A stretch of 8,176 nucleotides of DNA, from NCBI GenBank assembly GCA_030447145.1, contig JAUJLY010000113.1, positions 1 through 8,176 of the forward strand, read 5' to 3'. The translations under genes and the position numbers were made by a program. How positions within the stretch are numbered: the stretch's first letter is position 1; every line of letters starts with the position of its first letter. Origin of the DNA: Thermomicrobiales bacterium (GTDB lineage: Bacteria > Chloroflexota > Chloroflexia > Thermomicrobiales > UBA6265). Of this stretch, positions 5,474 to 8,176 are shown piece by piece. The notes beneath the pieces are model-generated. The model made no database searches. It had not been told where the DNA came from and saw only the letters and a program-made list of their open reading frames with translations.

Positions 5474-7690
5474 ATGAACTCGACACTGCAATCCGGGACG
5501 ACGAAGAAGCGTCCCTCCCGGTCCAAGGGGAAAAAGGGTTGGAAGCTTCCACCGTTGAAACCCGATCTCTATATCAACCGGGAACTAAGCTGGCTGGAGT
5601 TCAACCGCCGCGTGCTTGAGGAAATGCTCGGGACGTCTACGCCATTGCTGGAGCGCGTAAAATTCGCGGCGATTTTCTCCTCCAACCTCGACGAATTTTT
5701 CATGATCCGCGTTGCTGGCGCGAAACGGAAGGTCGTGGCCGGTATCACCGATCGAGGCCCTGACGGTCGAACACCAGTCCAGGCACACCGGGCGATTCAC
5801 AATCTGGCGCAGGAGTTGCTGACGCAGCAGGTCGTCAGCGTAACGGCAGAACTCTTCCCGGCGCTGAAGGGTGCCGGTATAGAGATCGTGAACTATGAGG
5901 AGCTCAAACGATCAGAGCGGGACGCTCTTGGCCATGTTTTTGAGCGCGAAGTCTTTCCCGTATTGACACCTCAAGCTGTTGACCGAGGGCGCCGTTTTCC
6001 TCATGTATCGAACGATAGCGTCAATCTGATCGTGGTCCTCAAGAGCAAGGGTGAGTCGCGCTTTGCCCGGGTGAAGGTGCCGGCGTTGCTGCCGCGTTTT
6101 GTTCCTGTTCCAGCGTCTTCGCCAGAGGGCGAATCGGGCAAGGTACTCGTTGGTGGGCTGAAGGACGTCAAGCACGAGACGATGCGATTCACCCTCCTCG
6201 AGCAGGTGATTGCGGCACACATGGACCGCCTCTTCCCTGGCAGCGAGGTTGTCGCTTCCTATGCGTTTCATCTGCTGCGTGATTCCGATGTCGAACCTGA
6301 TGAGGAGGATGATGACCGGCAGGATTTGCTCGAAATAATGCGGGAAACGCTTTCGCAGCGTCCCTTTGGTACCGTCGTGCGAATCGACATCGACGAGTCG
6401 ATGCCAAAGCCAGTGCGCCGATGGCTGATGGACCAGGTCCATGCTGAAGAGGACGAGCTGTATGTCGTTGACGGCCCTCTTGGCCTGGACGACCTCTTCG
6501 AGCTATCCAGGATCGACCGACCAGACCTGAAGGACCCATCCTTTGTACCGGCTACTCATTTCCCGTGGAAAGACGCCGACGGGAGGCATGAGTCGCAGGA
6601 CGTATTCAATGCGGTCAGGGAGAACGATGTCCTCCTGCACCTTCCCTATCAATCGTTCAGCGGTGTCGTTGATTTCGTTCGGGCGGCATCCCAGGACCCT
6701 GACGTGGTGGCAATCAAGCAGACCCTCTACCGCGTTGGCAGGGATTCGCCGCTCATCCCCGCGCTGATTGAAGCCCGGGACGACGACACGCAGGTTGCGG
6801 TATTGGTGGAGCTCAAGGCGCGGTTTGACGAGGAGAACAACATCTCCTGGGCCCAAACCCTTGAAACTCACGGCGTTCACGTCGCGTATGGGCTATCGGG
6901 TCTGAAGACACACTGCAAGATCACCATGGTTGTCCGTCGGGAGGCGGATGGACTTCGCCGGTATTGCCACATCGCGACTGGAAACTACAACGCCAATACT
7001 GCCAGAACCTATGAGGACATAGGGATCCTGACGTGTCGAGAGAACATTGCGGCGGACGTTGCGAATCTTTTCAATGTGCTGACCGGGTACGCTGAGCAGG
7101 TGAGCTACGAGACGCTCTGGGTGGCTCCCGAGTTCATACGGGACAAGCTGATCGATGCCATCCGGATAGAAACAGAGTCCCACCGCGCCCATGGCAACGG
7201 CCATATCATCTTGAAGATGAACTCCCTGGTAGATCGTGAGACAATCCGTGCACTCTATGCGGCATCGCGGGAAGGGGTGAAAATCGACCTAATCATCCGC
7301 GGTATCTGCTGCCTCCGGCCAGGAGTCCCGGGGTGGAGTGAGACCATTCGCATAGTGAGCGTCGTCGGGCGGTTCCTGGAGCATAGCCGGATCTTTTACT
7401 TCGAGAACATTGGACATCCCAAACTCTATATCGGCAGCGCAGACGCGATGGAGCGCAATTTTGATCGGCGGGTGGAGGTCATCGCGCCCGTGGAGTCACC
7501 TGAATTGATCGAGCATCTGCGACACAATGTCCTCGGTTCCTACCTGAAGGACACGGTGAATGCTCGCTGTCTGCAATTGGATGGATCGTGGGTACGGGTG
7601 GAACCGGAAACGGGAGACGAGCCCTTCGACGTTCAACGCTGGTTCCTCGATCAGTACAAGAGCATGTCCCCAGTGGGCTCGCCGCAGTAG
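5474..7690 (+). CDS. ppk1: Polyphosphate kinase 1
   Basis: A protein of 738 residues (from ATG 5474) that reversibly builds inorganic polyphosphate from the terminal phosphate of ATP through a phosphohistidine. A Lys/Arg-rich tail (about 10-24) precedes the PPK1 signature YINRELSWLEFNRRVLEE (33-50) and SSNLDEFFMIRVAG (69-82). His480 in GLKTHCKITMVVRRE is the expected autophosphorylated histidine, and His637 in VGRFLEHSRIFYFEN the second catalytic histidine. Their 157-residue spacing equals that of E. coli PPK His435 and His592. Other family blocks are ARFDEENNI, ATGNYNANTARTYEDIG, KMNSLVDRETI, RGICCLRPGVPG and IGSADAMERNFDRRVEV. An acidic insert (EPDEEDDDRQD) precedes the FGTVVRIDI strand, as is common in the family. 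The GTG at 5414 (758 residues) and ATG at 5462 are alternative starts; 5474 is chosen for its ribosome binding site and promoter spacing. No exopolyphosphatase gene is adjacent in view. Confidence 0.96.
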   Translation: MNSTLQSGTTKKRPSRSKGKKGWKLPPLKPDLYINRELSWLEFNRRVLEEMLGTSTPLLERVKFAAIFSSNLDEFFMIRVAGAKRKVVAGITDRGPDGRTPVQAHRAIHNLAQELLTQQVVSVTAELFPALKGAGIEIVNYEELKRSERDALGHVFEREVFPVLTPQAVDRGRRFPHVSNDSVNLIVVLKSKGESRFARVKVPALLPRFVPVPASSPEGESGKVLVGGLKDVKHETMRFTLLEQVIAAHMDRLFPGSEVVASYAFHLLRDSDVEPDEEDDDRQDLLEIMRETLSQRPFGTVVRIDIDESMPKPVRRWLMDQVHAEEDELYVVDGPLGLDDLFELSRIDRPDLKDPSFVPATHFPWKDADGRHESQDVFNAVRENDVLLHLPYQSFSGVVDFVRAASQDPDVVAIKQTLYRVGRDSPLIPALIEARDDDTQVAVLVELKARFDEENNISWAQTLETHGVHVAYGLSGLKTHCKITMVVRREADGLRRYCHIATGNYNANTARTYEDIGILTCRENIAADVANLFNVLTGYAEQVSYETLWVAPEFIRDKLIDAIRIETESHRAHGNGHIILKMNSLVDRETIRALYAASREGVKIDLIIRGICCLRPGVPGWSETIRIVSVVGRFLEHSRIFYFENIGHPKLYIGSADAMERNFDRRVEVIAPVESPELIEHLRHNVLGSYLKDTVNARCLQLDGSWVRVEPETGDEPFDVQRWFLDQYKSMSPVGSPQ

Positions 7691-7906
7691 GGCAGCCGAC
7701 AACTTGGAGAACAAGTTTGTGTTTGGTGCGCACTTGAGCAGCGGTTTTTAATATCGGTCCTGACTACGACATATCCTGTTCAAACACCCACCAAAAAAAC
7801 ACTCGCGCGATAAAGTAGATGGATATGTCGCACTCCTTCGCCAGCCTCCGGCTGATTGCCGATGGCTGGGCCAGCGTCAACCACCACCTGTTTTGCCCAT
7901 TCGGTA
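7691..7906. other. Intergenic region between ppk1 and the convergent ABC-F gene
   Basis: This 216-nt stretch has no supportable gene. It holds a weak 6-bp hairpin AACTTG/CAAGTT (7701-7717) followed by T-rich sequence that might end ppk1 transcription, a T5 run at 7744-7748, the inverted repeat at 7767-7830, and a small CAGCC/GGCTG hairpin (7842-7854). A 32-codon open frame at 7819-7917 has no ribosome binding site and overlaps the end of the ABC-F gene, so it is not called. Composition is more AT-rich than in the neighbouring genes, notably at 7741-7820. Confidence 0.5.
7767..7830. repeat. Inverted repeat CGACATATCC / GGATATGTCG around an A7 run
   Basis: CGACATATCC at 7767-7776 and GGATATGTCG at 7821-7830 are perfect reverse complements, 44 nt apart. 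Outward of the arms, further matches follow the pattern GAnTn. The inner segment contains A7 (7793-7799) and TCGCGCGA. It might be a terminator-like structure, a regulator-binding pair, or the ends of a very small or decayed mobile element; no flanking direct repeat was identified. Confidence 0.45.
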
Positions 7907-8176
7907 TTACACGGTGATCTCTGATGTCACCTCGGCAAGTTTGCCGTCACGCATGTTGATGATCCGGTTTGCGAGCTGCTCGATGGCGTACCGGTCGTGC
8001 AGAACCATGATGGTGGTTCCGTTGAACTCTGCCAAAGCCTGCTCGAATTCTTCTCGTGCATCGATGTCCAGATGGTTCAGCGGCTCGTCCAGCAGCAGGA
8101 CACTCGTCTCCTTCAAGACGAGTGTGGCAAGCATCAGCCTGGCTCGTTCACCATAGGAGAGTTCGCCGATTCGCCA
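7907..8176 (-). CDS. ABC-F family ATP-binding protein, C-terminal end (5' partial)
   Basis: The frame is open from the right edge (first whole codon TGG at 8176-8174) to TAA at 7909-7907, giving the last 89 residues; the ATG at 8134 is internal. The visible part is the end of the second ABC cassette: signature LSYGERARL, then Walker B VLLLDEPLNHLD with its catalytic Glu and D-loop, then the H-loop region MVLHDRY, then a short tail after a NMRDG turn. No membrane segment is visible, and the DEPxNHLD plus HDRY pattern is typical of ABC-F proteins, which are soluble tandem-ATPase factors acting at the ribosome, some as antibiotic-resistance or translation factors. Variations from the common forms are LSYGE for LSGGE, DEPLNHLD for DEPTNHLD and LHDRY for SHDRY. 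Which subfamily (EttA, Uup, resistance type) cannot be told without the N-terminal cassette and linker. It is convergent with ppk1. Confidence 0.88.
   Translation of the reverse strand, partial: WRIGELSYGERARLMLATLVLKETSVLLLDEPLNHLDIDAREEFEQALAEFNGTTIMVLHDRYAIEQLANRIINMRDGKLAEVTSEITV

Noticed and set aside
7701..7748. Intrinsic terminator directly after ppk1
   Set aside because: The only hairpin (AACTTG/CAAGTT) is a 6-bp AT-rich stem and the T5 run at 7744-7748 has no stem next to it, so a firm terminator call is not justified.
7819..7917. 32-codon plus-strand open frame starting ATG GAT ATG
   Set aside because: It has no ribosome binding site, no recognisable similarity, and runs into the end of the ABC-F gene on the other strand. 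A transposase remnant was considered but nothing supports it.
1..8176. CRISPR array, tRNA/rRNA genes, prophage or defence genes
   Set aside because: No regularly spaced direct repeats, cloverleaf-like stretches, integrase, transposase or defence-type domains were seen in either strand.

Overview
The window is about 8.2 kb of moderately GC-rich, densely coding bacterial chromosome holding mostly housekeeping genes. GTG as well as ATG starts appear to be used. The style of the FtsH, pyruvate kinase, polyphosphate kinase and ABC-F proteins, together with a diverged FdhD-like protein, suggests a Chloroflexota bacterium, possibly of the Thermomicrobia. This assignment is an inference from protein style; there is no rRNA gene to confirm it. 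No tRNA or rRNA gene, CRISPR array, intact transposon or phage gene is visible.

Left part, plus strand (1-3768): the 3' end of rsgA (ribosome-maturation GTPase), a 115-residue protein of unknown function 27 nt behind it, an FdhD-like protein lacking the catalytic CxxC cysteines, then a 185-nt gap with operator-like dyads and a complete ftsH (membrane-anchored AAA+ zinc protease). A perfect 14-bp hairpin at 3796-3830 lies between the convergent ftsH and pyk genes and can serve both as a terminator.

Middle, minus strand (5301-3856): a complete pyruvate kinase with all catalytic motifs and a Lys at the position that distinguishes K+-independent enzymes.

Right part: ppk1 (polyphosphate kinase) is divergent from pyk across a gap of about 170 nt with a plausible ppk promoter and an imperfect dyad. 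Beyond ppk1 is a 216-nt non-coding stretch with a 10-bp perfect inverted repeat around an A7 run. The minus-strand 3' end of an ABC-F type ATPase follows and runs off the right edge.

Functional links: pyk makes ATP from phosphoenolpyruvate and ppk1 stores ATP phosphate as polyphosphate, so the shared divergent region could coordinate energy metabolism. RsgA and the ABC-F protein both act on ribosomes, and FtsH on membrane-protein quality control. The least ordinary items are the diverged FdhD homologue, the unknown small protein beside rsgA, and the inverted repeat after ppk1. I found no convincing new multi-gene system.
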